NCBI GenBank assembly: GCA_025642065.1
Contig: JAODUP010000090.1
Location: forward strand, 779,215-843,214
From: Paralvinella palmiformis
Taxonomy: Eukaryota > Annelida > Polychaeta > Terebellida > Alvinellidae
DNA length: 64,000 nt
Reading direction: 5' to 3'
Part shown: positions 36,660 to 49,754 of the stretch, in pieces
Position numbering within the stretch: position 1 is the first letter of the stretch
How the letters are laid out: every line of letters begins with the position of its first letter
The notes under the pieces: generated by a model
Seen by the model: only the letters and a program-made list of their open reading frames with translations
Databases searched by the model: none
What the model was told of the DNA's origin: nothing
Program-made: the position numbers and the translations under genes

Positions 36660-37800
36660 TTTAAAATATTGCAGAATGTAAGTATTTTGTCCATCAGACT
36701 AGAAAATCATGACCACTTTTGTTGAGTAGATAAATTGCCATATATATATATATATATATATATAAAATGGTTGAAATGACAGATGATGCAAGAACTGTTA
36801 CAAAATAATTAATCTTTATTTTGTGCTATAAATAAAATGAATAACTTGTTCTGTCAGTTCTCCAATATACTTGAATTAGCATATCAAACAAAAGCCCTTT
36901 ACTACTGGTATAACATTGCATCAGTTGAATGAAGCTAATTCCTTAATCTCAACCAGGAATCAGATCAGTCTTTTTAGAAATTGACTAAAAAAACAACAAT
37001 TATGACTGACAAAACGAAATATTACTGAGAAAATCTGAAAAACATGAATGACAAAGCAAGATTTAAGTATTCTTCAGAGATCCTATACAACTAAGAAACA
37101 CAAGAATCAATAAATCTGTGATTACAAAGATCAACACTATTTAAAACCAGAATAAAATAAATAAATTATACAAAGAAAAACACTATTAATTTACTTCTGA
37201 AATGTGCGTGATTAAGTGAGTGTCTCATTTTGCTGTAGCTTTAGCACAACAATAACAACAAAAACAACAGTATATGAATTACTATTGGCCATTTGCATGA
37301 TTCAGATAGTGAAGCCTGATTAGCATGGTGAATGATACAGCTCAGATACCATCTCTCTACATTAGATAGGCTTTGGCAATATTCATCCAAAGCTGATTAG
37401 TATCAAATTGCCCTGCCAGCAGAATACCACATACTTATTCCAACGCAGTCTTACATTAAAATGCAACATAATATAGTTAAGTGACAAAGCCACAATTCTA
37501 TGTGTTGATAGAAAAAAACAATGATTACGTTTTGCAGGTATGTTTAATTAAGTTTAGTTTTAAAATGAAATGCTCTGCTTTGAGAATACAATACAGTATT
37601 AAGTTTATTGATTATATTAGGACTGTTTAACGAAATGGTACTACACATAGTATAAATTAGTAACTAACTCACTCACTAATATACATATAAAACATATTTA
37701 TAAATTAAAAACCTCACTTTGTAATTATTTATCAACCAACCAACAACTGAGCTTCTGGTGTGTTAATTATGATTTAAACATGTTATCCTAAAAATTCACA
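36660..37800. other. Intergenic between convergent genes
   Basis: AT-rich and without recognised features apart from an AT microsatellite near 36740-36765. The hydrolase and DUF229 genes converge here. Confidence 0.5.
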
Positions 37801-37807
37801 CACACCA

Positions 37808-37813
37808 TTTATT
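37808..37813 (-). promoter_or_regulatory. Candidate polyadenylation signal of the DUF229 gene
   Basis: AATAAA on the minus strand, about 95 nt after the TAG at 37906-37908. Confidence 0.55.
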
Positions 37814-37905
37814 TAACAATTAGGACAAATTAATCAACCAGAATATTTCAAATGCATTATTTCTTTGAGAACCAAAACAACGTAGTCTCCTAATCAGAAC
37901 GTCAG

Positions 37906-38677
37906 CTATAAAATATGTTCTCTAAACTGAACTTGATATCTCAGAAACCATTTTTCACTAACATTACGCTGCAACACGGTTACCAGATGGATTACAGACA
38001 ATGGGGCCACCTGGTGACTGATTGCTAAACTATGTGAATAATACAGATTCTTACCCCTGATGGAAAAGCCCAAATCATAAATTCGATTTTGGCAAATGTT
38101 TACAGCCTCAAAATTTGCACCCATATCGTGCATGCGGTATACTATAAATAGACATTCCTTGTCAACATTTGGGTCAACAGAATGCATCATGGTCTTTGAG
38201 CGAAATTGGTAAAATACTGTTGCAATGAGCAGATTGGGATCAAGATATTTATATGCATTTCTATACCTTATATGGCTAATTTTCTGACTGCTCATCAGGC
38301 TATACCATGTCTTATTCATTGGATATGTGTTAATCTTATCAACAGTAGGCTGACAGAGGCACAATTCAACACTGATCAAACCACCAGTACACACTTCATA
38401 TACCACAGCTTTATCAATCCTTCTATATGAAACTAATTTCAGGTTAAGGGATAATGAACTGACATTAATAAAGACACTATGTTCTAACATAACTTTAAAG
38501 GCTGGCACACTTAATTCAGAACTAGGCAGCATGTGATTTGTCATGTTGGCAGGGCTTGAGGAAGCATAGGTTTTAAGTGGTTCGATTTCTATGGTTATCT
38601 CTGTCAAAACTGTGTCATTCTGAAATATATATATACATACATGCTGAATATATATATATATATATATATATATACAA

Positions 38678-38711
<34 letters not shown>

Positions 38712-41700
38712 TTATATAAACAAGAAAGTTTCTAAGAAAATAGACTCACAAACTATTGTTTAATGTTTGCAAAACAATTAAAGAAGAGTTTCATTGAATG
38801 CTTACAAACCTGTATTAAAGACTGCATGACATCAGATGTGCTCTTTCCAACTAATCTTCGGCATGTTGACACCACATGGTCTGTGTAACCAGCCTCTCTC
38901 AAATGCTGGACACCCACATCAAACTCTCTCTGAAGTTTAGCATTTAGCTCACTGACTGCATATTCTGCTAGAATAGTGACATATTTTCTATTTTTGATGG
39001 GAACTCGAAAACCCTCACAAATACAAGTTCCAACTGAGGACATTAAAATGTCATTACAGCTCCTGTTTAGAGGTATGTTACCAAGAAGACCTAGCTGTTC
39101 TGAGAATCTTGGATGCTCTGGATTAGAATGCCCAACATGCATCATGTACTTAAGCGACTCATAAAGATCCAGTGTGGTCACAAGCCTGTTCTGATTAGCT
39201 ATTAGATTTGACATGAATGCTGATGGGTCAGATGGAGACCACTGAACAGAGTTTGGCATGATAACAAACATAACAGGATGGAATAGGATAGGTGCTCCAT
39301 TTAGAACATAGTTTGGATAACCAGGACTTCCACTGGAAGGGTATGAAATGATTACAGTCAATGTGTTCTTCTGGCTTGCAGAAAACTCCACATATCTCGC
39401 GAGTAACTCATCAGCAGATCTCATGGTCAGCAGATCATTTCCCATGTGTGAATGGAAAACACTTATATGTGGCTGCCGAAATTTGGCCAGAATATGCTGG
39501 TAGTAATGCATATACTTTAATGAATAATCAAGCCATGAAACACCATTAAAACAAGGTTGATCCTCTCTGTTCCATTTCCTGGCTTCACAGAAGGCAAAGC
39601 TGGGACCTAAATCCAACACACAAGCTTCTGACATCCAGCTGACTATGTTACTGATATTCATCTTGATCTTCCAGTGACCACATACATCTTCAACCCATAA
39701 AGTCTGATAACCAGCTAATGTAGCTGCTTTGAAAACCGTCTCTCCAGGTGATGAAGAACCACCAATTAGATGATCCAAGAATTGTGAATTGTCCAAACTC
39801 TGAACCATTTCAAAATCTAACACTTTCAATTCAGAAGTCTGAATTACCCTTAATTTTTCAGTAGTCTTTGGCAGTTCATTCCAAAATCTATTTCTGGAAA
39901 TATTCTCCACAATGATTATGTTGAAGTTGATGACATCTTTCTGATGTCCATCTTCAGTGATGTTGTGTCTTTTATCTCTAAATCTGTTTACATTTGGTGG
40001 GAGCACCAACAGCTGAGTTACAGTCTGGTTTATTTCCTTCAAATTACACCTGATGAAACAAAATCCAGAAGAGTTCTGTCCAGTTACTAGTGGATTAATA
40101 AGGCGTAAAATCTGTGATTGAAGTTTTGTTACAGTTGACACAGCAGCCCATGTTATGTGACCCACAGAAATATTGAACACACCAAGATATAGCTGTGATT
40201 GACAGATGTCATGGCACATGATATCTGAAACTGCTGGCAAAACTGCATTGATCTGAAATGAAATTATCAAACACATAACAAGATTATTTAAGCATTAAAA
40301 TAATAATAATAATAATGCATATTTAATAAAGTGCCCTTACTAGCAGATGTCATTCAAATGTATTTTACAGCGATACTTCAAATAACATGTCTGTAAAAAC
40401 CTAATAAGAGATTTAAACAATAAATATTTATCTGTGAAAGCAACCTTGAACAGGTGTATTTAAAACTGATTTAAAGTTTTCAAGAGATGACCCATTTCTA
40501 ATATCCACTGGCAATCTATTCCACTAAGCGGGGGCTGCAACACAAAATCACCATGTGATTTGAGCCAAGACAAAGGCACCTGCAACAGTATCTGACTGGA
40601 TGACCTGTGACCTGAGTTTTTGGGATGACTTTCTAATAGGTATTTAGGTGCCATGTCATTGATAGATTTATAAATTTTTAATAAAATTCTGAAATATATA
40701 CACTGCTTAACAGATAGCCAAAGTAGTTTTGAAGAATTGGTATGATATGATCAAAGTTTTAAGTATTTGTCACTCTACAAAATGCACTTTTCTGAATTCA
40801 CTGAAGGAATTTGATGTTGCAATATAGTATGCAGTGTGGTTGAGTCCAGTTACAATGATCAGTTAAAATTTCAATTCCATTTATATGACCAGTTTAGTAG
40901 TTATCAGACATAGAGTCAATATATATTACATATATTTCCAGACTCTTAGAAAATCATCACAGATATCAACACATATGGAATTGCATATATACCATCATGA
41001 ATCATCAAATTAATAACACAACTTAGGACATCACACCAGTTTATGAATCTATCTGGCAACTGAATACAAAGCTATTAACAGCCTAGTAACACCTGGCTGG
41101 GAAAATCTCAACATGGGGTTCTGATGCAACAAGAAAGTTTGGAGCAAGATTGACTGATAAGCACTTTAGTTCATACCACAGACTGGTGCCTCAATCAAGG
41201 AAATGAAAAATCAACTAGACATCTTTCAGATTACTAATAGATCTATGTGTTTTGTGAATCTGGATTACTGTCTGCATGTGAAACTTTGTGAAAATGGTTG
41301 CTCTCAAGATCAGCATTTTACCCATCCAAAATTCCCCCAAAATCTTCTGACCATAACTACACTGGCTTTGATACTCCAATAGACCAGGTTTGGCAAGTTT
41401 ATGACACAATTTGAAAAACCATGCATTAATCCAGGGTTTATGAAGTCAAGTCATAAACAGGTTTATGACACGATAACGTCATAAACTGTCAAAAGCATTC
41501 TTTTAAATATAAATACTGGCATAGCCAACAAATTTGTGAAATATTTTTTTCCAAGATATACCTAAAAATCTTGTAATATTAAAAGTGAACTTGTTATACA
41601 ATAAGTTAGGGTCTGATTATTAGACTATGGTAATCATACACTGGTATTGTTTGTAGCCAAAATCAATTGACTTGATCAGTCTGATATTTGTTTCAAGAGC

Positions 41701-44700
41701 TTAGGGGGCAGTATTAATTTAATAGAACTATTTATTAAGTGGATGACAAGCAAGACTCTGCCCTCTTGGGTTGGTGCTGGTGTTTATATGTGGCTGACCA
41801 TGCATTGACAGTGGCTTCACTCAAAGATCTCCAATGTGGCAAGAGCTCAGGATATCTTCTACCAGACATGGGGTCAATTCCGGATTTTTTTTTAATGGAA
41901 TGGGAATTGGTAAAATTGAAGTTTGCCACAAAAAATTTAATCTACAAATTAATTTACCATTTAATTTTTTAATTCAGAAATATTCCTTCCATTACAATCC
42001 TATTTGGAAAATATAATTTATCCAGACTAGGTAATCCAAGTAGTTACTCGGAGTACCGACTCGTGGTAAAAAATGGAATTGATACAATTGGAATTGATAA
42101 ACTTGATGTGGAATTGACCAAAATAGAATTGACAAAATGTAACTGACTTCATGTCTGTCTGCTTCTCTGATTCCATTAATCCATCTTATAGCTTTCACAT
42201 TAAATAATAGTTACATATAGTTAGTTTCATGAGAAAACAGCCAAGCTGGCATTTTGTCACAGGACCCTCCAAGGACTTTGCGATTTGAATTATTGATGTA
42301 TCAAATGGACTGATTCAATTGTACATGTGTGACAGATGTGATAGTCTGTTATGGTTACTGAATAAAATATACATCAAAATTATTTCTGTTATTACTGAAT
42401 TGGAAAAAATATGAGTGACCAACATAAAATATTTAACCTTCATGTTTGTAATACATAAATATACTAATTCTGATATAATGATAATCCACAACTAGTTCTA
42501 ACCAAAATATCAAAAGTGAAAAGTTTAAACAAATTTAAATCACAAAATATGTCATGTCATAAACAGGTTTACGACAGTCATAAACCCATCCCTGCAATAG
42601 ACCCTAACTGCAAGCCACTTGAGGCTAATTAATAACCCCAAACTGCTCCCATCCAGGATCAAACCCCAATTACCATAAACTCATAGATGCCAACATTTGA
42701 AAATTGGAAAGAGTAATAATTTTCATGCGAAATGCACAATACGGCTAACATGACAATATGCATAATAAAACCGTGTAATTTATCGATACCAAAACAATTT
42801 AACATCATAGGTATTCTTTTGTGAAAGATTCAACTGCTTTTTTCATTTAATCAGATTTTTACCACATTTAATCACAATTAATTAAGTCGTCATGCACAAG
42901 TCTGCATAGGATTACTGTATTATATATTATCATAATGTTAACATAAAATAGAAAAAAACACAGTGATCAAACAAATAAACATGAAAGGAACAGAGAAATC
43001 CACCATATAAACAAGACCATGTGCTTTTATTTATGTAAACAAAGACAACTGGCCAATCAGGAGAGAGTATTTGAATCACGTGACCATCATAATGCAAAAT
43101 GGACGTTTACCAGTCAAGATCGCCAAACTTCCCCCCATCCTTCAAGCATGCTTCTTATATTCAGTAAATATTTATAAATATGACATCTGAAATGGTTACA
43201 GCAGTATATTATGGCATTATTTCAGATCAGGAAACTATTGGATGATAAATATTTGTCGTTTATCATGACCCATTTTCAGTTGAAAATCGGTCCAAAATCC
43301 AGTCTACAACCGGGAACAGTACTTTTTAACGACCGTTGATGAGTTTTCGACGCAGGTGTTTTAAACTATGATACTTTTTTCCACTGCGGAAAATCATTCT
43401 ACAGTAAACGAACTAGAGACTACCGCATATCTTGCCTCAAAATGGCAGTAGCTTGGTCGCACAAGTGTTTTAGACTACTCACTCGCCCGAAGACAAAATA
43501 CGGGCGTCCGGGCTACTGATTTTTCTAGCACTAGACCACTACCAAATATATTCGCTGTATCTGTATCAAGAAACACTGTATGAAACAGAGGATCTCCGGC
43601 AGAGATAAAAGAAATCACCCCACAAAATTCAGGGGCCTCCTGGAACAAATGCAAAATTCCGATTCGCTGGGGCAGCAGACTTTCAAGCCATGCGGTCTAG
43701 AACAACTGCCGTGTGGTGAGGAGCACAGAGGCTGTGCTGAACAAGCAACAGCCTCGGTATAGTCCCCAAAATATAAGCGGTGTGATACAGTGTGCAGCTA
43801 AGACATTGTCATAACCGTACCATATGGAACTATTACGGGAAAAGGCAGATTTATCGTAGTTTTCAGAGTACGGGCGTAATGGCGTAAAGAAGAACAGAAA
43901 ATCATAATGATTCCGCAGAAAACGTAATGGTTGGCAGCTCTGTTATAAAACACCCTGACCACTACTAATAACTACATCTACTTTGAAGATTAGAAACATC
44001 CAGATGTACTCTCTGGGGTTTACAAAATCCCCAACTCCATCCCTTTCAGATTCATGAGGTTAAATTTTTATTGAATCAATTTATTCTGTACACTAACAGC
44101 TCAAAAGTGCTGTTATGTGCCTGAAGGCAGTGCTGCAGTTTGCTGGTGCATTTACCCCAGCTCTCAAGCTTTGCTGGCACTCATTACTTGGGGTGACAAA
44201 TTGATAGATGCTTGACAGACTGTAACCATTCTTTTACTGTGTTTGTGTTGAAACTGTTGGTCCTTCTAAGTGTGACTGATCTCAAGAAATATGCTCGCTG
44301 ACACAATAAAAAAGACTAGAGTGACTCATGTCTACTGATTTAAAGAGCACTTCTTTGGCACAGTGATTAAAGGACTGTGATACAAACCAGCAGACTGATC
44401 AAATAATTTTACTGTGTGAGATTCTTTCTATGGGAATCACCTCCCTGCATCATGTTCTACTTCTAGGTGTGATTTAATGCTGAGACAAAACCAAGCCACT
44501 CACCCACAAGGAGTTATGCATATTGACAATACCATTTGTGTTAGTAAGATAAAATATTAATACATCATTCAGCTATTATGTTAACAGTATCTGATACACA
44601 GAAATCAGTGGTTTTCTTCAGAAATAAAGTACGGGGGTCCAACCAAAAAATGTCAGGGTTAGATATTGGTAGGTACCAAGGGCCTATGACATTTAATGTC

Positions 44701-47700
44701 AGAGCATAATTCTCAATTGGGTCAATTTCAGAGCATATTATTAGTTGAATTATGCATATCCATTTCAAAATGATACATATTCATATGATTGACATTTTGA
44801 TAGGAAAGGTGATATTCACTCAAATATTCTTTCAATTATAATAATGAATCTATAATGAAAATGAATCATTGCTGTTTGTGTTAAATTCCAGAGGGAGATT
44901 TGAATTCGGATACTAGAGATTGGTGGCCAATACACTACCAGGTAAACCACAGAGACCCTAATACCTGATAAAAAGTATTTAAAGTTTCAAAACTAAATAC
45001 CTATGACCCTTATTTATACAAGATATATTTCTTATGAAGGCTATATATCATAAAGGTTCAGTTATAATTACCACTGATTTAACCTGCAGCCAAATTATGA
45101 TGGGATAACAGACATGGGATCAATTCCAAATCAAATGTATCAATACCAATTCCAAATGTATCAGTTTTTTACCTACTACTTTTTACTACGAGTAGGTACT
45201 CCAAGCAACAACCCTGAGTACATACACCGAGTAGTTTATATTCCAAGTAGGATTGTCATGGAAGAAATATTCCTGAATTAAAAAATTTAATGGTAAATTA
45301 ATTTGTGGATTTCATTTTTTTGTAGGAAACTTCAATTCCAATTCAAAATTTATCAATTCCAATTCTATTTTTTTAAATAATCAATTCTATTTCCAAACTT
45401 GACCATCAATTCCAAAATTGAATTGTGGGATAATGTAGTGATGTCTGAGCAGCAGATAATATGAGTACTTTATTTAAAGTTGTAGGAATCGTCATCATCT
45501 TGAGCCATGATCAGTCCACTGAAGGACGAAAGCCTTGGCATGGTGCCTCCAAAGGTCTCGGTTTCTTGGTCTCTTGTACCAGTTCACATTGCCCCAGTCA
45601 ACTCTCCACCTTTTTCATTGCCACCCACTGGTGTCCAAACTGTCAGTGCTGCACTCCATATATTATTTATTCTGCGGCTGATGTGACCTGCACATGTCCA
45701 TTTTCTGTTTTTAATTTTATCATAATGTCCATAACTTTAGGAATGGTCAGTTACAATTATGGTACTCTCACATTTGATGAAAGTAATTATCTTTATTATT
45801 AGGATGCTATAATATATGGTTCTGTAACTTATTCATCAATGAACAGGGAAGCAAAAATATGATGAAGATGGTAACTGCTGCCAGCAGTCTGCTAAGTCGG
45901 CTATCTACAAACAGCAGCACCTTTATACACTTAAAGTATCTAACCACACAGTTGCAGAATTACAATAAGCCATCTATTGTAAATTCTAAATACTCAGTAG
46001 ATTTCATGTCATCAACAAATTTGCATAACAAAAAAGATGTTTGTATTAATTTTTAGCTTAATTATATTGGCCATATATAAAACATACCACCTCTATGGCC
46101 TAGTGGGCAAGAGCATGGGACTTTCTTACTCATGCTGTGCTGGGGGTCGGATTTTGAATCCCGACCGTGGCACTATAATAAGAGGAGTTTTTCATCCAAC
46201 CAGGCAAGTGTAAAGGTTTTCTCCACCGAATATGCCATCTATTGTAAATTCTAAATTTATTTAGAATTACTCAATTAGTCCCCCTGGTGAAGCAGTAAAT
46301 TACAGACCATATACGTCTCCCTAATTTGAGGTAGCTAAGCTATGTAAAATAACTGCCATTTCGGCCATTATTATTATACTCTATTGCATTACAAGCCAAT
46401 TAAGAATATAATAATAACATTATTATCATCAGTGTTAGAATTTAGTCTCATCAGGACCTCCCACTTTTCATATTCTAGAGACCCAACACCAGAGTTGTTT
46501 GATTTAAATCACAGCAAAAAAACTTGTTTCTTTTTAATTCTGATATATTTTATTGATTTTTGTGACTAATTTGATTTTTAATTTTATTCCATTTATTTTT
46601 GCTGATTATTTGTAAACATAAACATAAAATGATTTTTACATTATTTATAATTCAACTTGCAATTAGATTTCAGCACCATCTAGTCTAACAAGTCATACTT
46701 ATCAGTGATAATTCTCCCAAATCTATGGCTGGGATGATCTTCGCAGGTCAACACAATAAAATGTGTCAAATGAAGCCGCACTGCTGTTTCAATGTGGTAA
46801 AATCGGATTAAACCGGGGATAATCTGACACATGAAGTCACATTTTTTCTATGCATTTAGGGGATCATTATAATATAATAATAATATACAAAATTTATATA
46901 GCACCGTATATAAGCTGTAAGAAGGTTACTCTAAGGTGCTTATGTTTAGCCAAGGTGGGTATATAAGGTGAGAATTCACATAGATTCACTATTGATAGTT
47001 ATCTCATGCTGAATACATACCAGAAACAAAACCTGGCTCAGCACCATTTGAGACTATAGTAATTAGCTCTGGTAATTTATCAGTATATATATTGATATAT
47101 GTCAACTTCACAATATCTGGCAGAAAACTGAATTGTGTGTAGTTATACTTTGAGAAGACTAATGTTGTGGGGAAAGCAGGATGTCACGCAATGTGCAAGA
47201 AATGTGACAAAGAAATGCAGAGAATTGTCAAAATAAAAATCAATTTAACTTTTTTAAATCTGATTTTTTATTTTCATGATTTTGTTTATAACCGGGCCAA
47301 ACACAAACAATAGGAGGCCAAGAATGAATTACTGGCGTATTCATAACATAAAACCATCCCAAAATTTGGAGCCAATCATGCAACTTTCTTAGATGGTGTG
47401 TTCATGTAGCCCTACGAAATTCAAAACCAGGTTATTATTACATAATTCTGTATGGTACACTCGATAGTAATACTATTGGGTGTTAAGGTGTTTAGAGACT
47501 CTCCATTAGTATTCTGTCGACATTCAATACAGTGCTTTTCTTGGTGTAATGTGCAATCCTATATATTCTCAGTCTCCAGAGAAGCATACAACACACTGTA
47601 ATACATTTCCACATCACATACCATCATTCACCTCTACCAGGTTCTCATCCTTAGTTCGACAGTGTGTGTACTAATCAATCCTGTTTCTTTGTTTATTATG

Positions 47701-48219
47701 TAATGCTCTAAATAGCTGTTGCTATTGAAAATAATTAATGACTCGTTCAATGCTCACCTTAAGTTCACAGATCACATGCTGCTTCTTATCACATGACATT
47801 TTCTTTTCCTCAGAATAATGGCAAGTTTTCTGAGATGACTGGATGGCAACACAAGAAGCTGGTAAAAACTCCATTGATGTTCTAGTTTCAGATAATGATT
47901 CAGACTGTTTACAGATATTCCCAGCAGCTAACAATATTTTCATTGATTCATGCTCATCTCTCCACAGCTTAGCCACCAAACTAAGTCTCCCATGCTCATC
48001 TGGAAAACTGGAAACTGTTTTTTCACTGGTGTGATAAGTGGATGGACAAAACTTTTTGGCAAAGTGCTGTAGGTATGATTCTGTGCTCAATTTCAGTGAT
48101 GCCCAGCAGAGAAGCGCTGAATAGCTCATCCAACAGAGCAGAAAAATAACTAGCACTGGAAACAGTACAATACTGTTATGAATTCTGAATTTCATCTTCC
48201 TGCACCACAAACTCACCAT
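37906..48219 (-). CDS. DUF229 family (alkaline-phosphatase/sulfatase-like fold) type II membrane protein, complete, three exons
   Basis: Exons 48219-47758, 40252-38810 and 38619-37906 join in phase 0 at every junction, giving 872 residues (871 to 848 if a downstream Met such as Met9 is used). A signal anchor lies at about 16-41 (hydrophobic, from SIVLFPVLVIFLLCW), so most of the protein should be lumenal or extracellular; several N-x-S/T sites fit. DUF229 landmarks appear in order: NFNIIIVENISRNRFWNELP (about 265-282), AATLAGYQTLWVEDVCG, HISVFHSHMGND, NRLVTTLDLYESL, and a Cys-rich end LNRSCNDILMSSVGTCIC. The metal-binding SDHG expected after the NT(I/L)xVII strand is replaced by SYPSSGSPG, and the first-motif Asp by Glu-Asn, so it is probably a pseudoenzyme. 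The last 237 residues form an extra lumenal domain I do not recognise. Family function is poorly known. The first intron (7.5 kb) is full of repeats. Confidence 0.85.
38640..38712. repeat. (AT)n-(CA)n-(AT)n microsatellite in the second DUF229 intron
   Basis: It starts about 20 bp from the exon 3 acceptor and occupies much of the 190-bp intron. Confidence 0.9.
40430..40870 (-). pseudogene. Degenerate non-LTR reverse transcriptase C-terminus (intronic)
   Basis: On the minus strand, in shifting frames: FRILLKIYKSINDMAPKYL, then LLQVPLSWLKSHGD, then WNRLPVDIRNGSSLENFKSV. This is the order seen at the end of CR1/Jockey-type RTs. At least one frameshift and a stop. Lies in the DUF229 first intron. 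Confidence 0.65.
41871..42125. mobile_element. MITE-like element, copy 1
   Basis: Begins GGGTCAATTCC and ends near GGAATTGACC (42110-42119), giving short inverted ends. Its core AAATTAATTTACCATTTAAT plus TTTTTTAATTCAG is found inverted at about 45270-45305. Confidence 0.6.
42930..43230 (+). repeat. Dispersed repeat of about 300 bp, copy 1
   Basis: Contains ACCATATAAACAAGACCA, TGCTTTTATTTA, ACTGGCCAATCAGGAGAG, ATCCTTCAAGCAT and TATTCAGTAAATATTT; the same blocks in order occur at 58815-59115. Non-coding and of unknown class. Possible outer ends at about 42687 (GATGCCAACA) and 43932 (TGGTTGGCAGCTC) look weakly like inverted termini of a larger element. Confidence 0.65.
43690..43780 (+). mobile_element. 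Possible SINE with the family A 3' end
   Basis: CACAGAGGCTGTGCTGAA, AAGCAACAGCCTCGG and AGTCCCC match the 3' third of SINE family A at moderate identity; the preceding sequence is different. Confidence 0.35.
44870..44960 (-). mobile_element. SINE family B head
   Basis: Minus strand: TAGGGTCTCTGTGGTTTACC, GGTAGTGTATTGGCC and AATTCAAATCTCC, parallel to the 14820-14988 head with a weakened A box. Confidence 0.55.
45116..45430. mobile_element. MITE-like element, copy 2 (inverted core)
   Basis: Begins GGGATCAATTCC and ends around ATCAATTCCAAAATTGAATT. The core AATTTAATGGTAAATTAATT is the reverse complement of that at 41871-42125. Confidence 0.55.
45470..45740 (+). repeat. Possible decayed repeat (GATCAGTCCACTGAAGGACG type)
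   Basis: TCATCATCTTGAGCCATGA followed by CAGTCCACTGAAGGACGAA and GCCTTGGCATGG resembles a dispersed invertebrate repeat remembered from other genomes; the 113-codon frame here is probably chance. Assignment from memory of similar repeats, not verified. Confidence 0.3.
46083..46380 (+). mobile_element. tRNA-derived SINE, third type
   Basis: A-box-like TGGCCTAGTGGGCAAGAG and B-box-like GGATTTTGAATCCCGACC at tRNA-like spacing, with TTTTCATCCAACCAGGCAAG following in the body. Lies in the DUF229 first intron. Confidence 0.65.
46381..47757 (-). other. Remaining 5' part of the DUF229 first intron
   Basis: AT-rich; the 46880-46950 stretch with TTTATATAGCACCG and AAGGTGCTTATG looks like a LINE or SINE tail. 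No exon seen. Confidence 0.4.
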
Positions 48220-49105
48220 TCTGGATCAACTCACTAAAGAGCTATAGCTGTTTATCACTGTTTTGCAAAGTGAATTTATACTTCTGGACATCAAGACCAA
48301 CATGTTAGGCTGCTGGCAGCAGTATGAATAAATGACTAAAGCCATATCCTGAAGACAAAACGATAGTTGAGATCTCTTATCGATATATGTACAATTACTA
48401 TTATCGTTATAATTTATAGTCACTGAACAGTGCAATAACTGATTAAGCATAACCCTGACTCAATCATTGACTATTAAGACTAGATCTATAAGAGTTATAT
48501 AAAATTAAATATATCATTATAATGTATGTGATTGATAGGTCTAGTTTATAACTTTATATTACTCAACTAAAATAGGTTCAATCGACAGAGTGTTATTTAA
48601 CTACATAAACGCATAAAGTTCTTATAAGCCTACCTCATGATGATCATCATGACATGTTAATCACCAATTTACAATTAACAGCTGATTAACTATGATTATA
48701 CTAGACTAATAGTAATACTAGTCTTGATCATCCCATTGTGACCATCATCATGATCAACACTGCAACAGGCTCCAAAAAACTGTGAAGAGGGCTTCTGGAT
48801 ACTAAGATAGTCTAGTAACCGAGTAACAGTAACTAGACACTCTAAGTAACTGACTAAATCTAAGACAAGCATAAAAAGTTATTAGCATATTACTCAATTA
48901 TGCATATCTACCAAATGATATTTGCGCAATTTGAGATGGCCATTTCATCCAACATTTTAATCCTAGTAGATCTAGTCGTAATTAGAGTAGATCCTTATTC
49001 ACATAGATCTAGTGATAGCGACACACGCGAATCATCAACCTTTTGGTATTTAGTTCAACCACCCATTCACTAGGTGTCAGCAGAGAGCTTAAATATAAAC
49101 AAAGA
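48220..49105. other. Region upstream of the DUF229 first exon
   Basis: Likely contains the promoter of the DUF229 gene; no TATA box, exon or element can be assigned. Confidence 0.35.
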
Positions 49106-49108
49106 CTA

Positions 49109-49400
49109 TGGTTTTGGTTTGGTTTTGTTGTTCGGGGAGAATCCCCAGGCTGTCGCTTAATCAGCACAGCCTCTATGTTGGAGTGGTTGAGAAACCTCCT
49201 CCCCCACCACTCACAGGGGAGCAGTACGGAAAGATGGAGCCGAAATACCCTGAGGGTGGTCACTGCCAGAGTGTTTTACGTCCTAGGGTTTTTTTAACGT
49301 CCCCCTTTATTTTAAGTTTCGACCTCTTACGGGGTTCGAACCTGCGACCGTTGGCACCAAGTGCCGAGTGCTTAATCGCTAGGCCACCGGAGCTCACTAC
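49109..49400 (-). mobile_element. SINE family A copy with internal deletion
   Basis: Same 3' end and tRNA-like head as 33391-33757; the body between the TTTATTTT stretch and AAGTTTCGACC is deleted, removing the CACGTTAAATGG segment. Confidence 0.85.
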
Positions 49401-49754
49401 AAAGACTATATTTAAGCTGTCTGATATAAATAGTCTTTGGTGTCAGTAGCAATGCCATGGATAATTCCTCAGCCATTCACTACGCTGCGCCACTCTAGTG
49501 GTGAATTCGGTTAGGACCACTGGCCTATATATGTAGGTATAGGTTAGTGGTTAGGACGCAGTGCAACCAGGGAGTTTATTTATTTTATTTATTTCAGACT
49601 CCAGTATTTGCTACACAAACATGAGTGCATATTTAATAATTATGAGGATAATTGAGAGTATAAAATATGACAAATAAAAAAAAATATTAAGAAGTGTAAA
49701 TACTGAAAAATTAAAGACTTATTAACAAGGTTATCTGACTATAGCGGAAATATA

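Noticed and set aside
43580..43762. 60-codon plus-strand frame
   Set aside because: Its end coincides with a SINE-like 3' end and there is no homology or exon structure.
45461..45802. 113-residue plus-strand protein
   Set aside because: No splice context or domain; the sequence looks like a decayed dispersed repeat.
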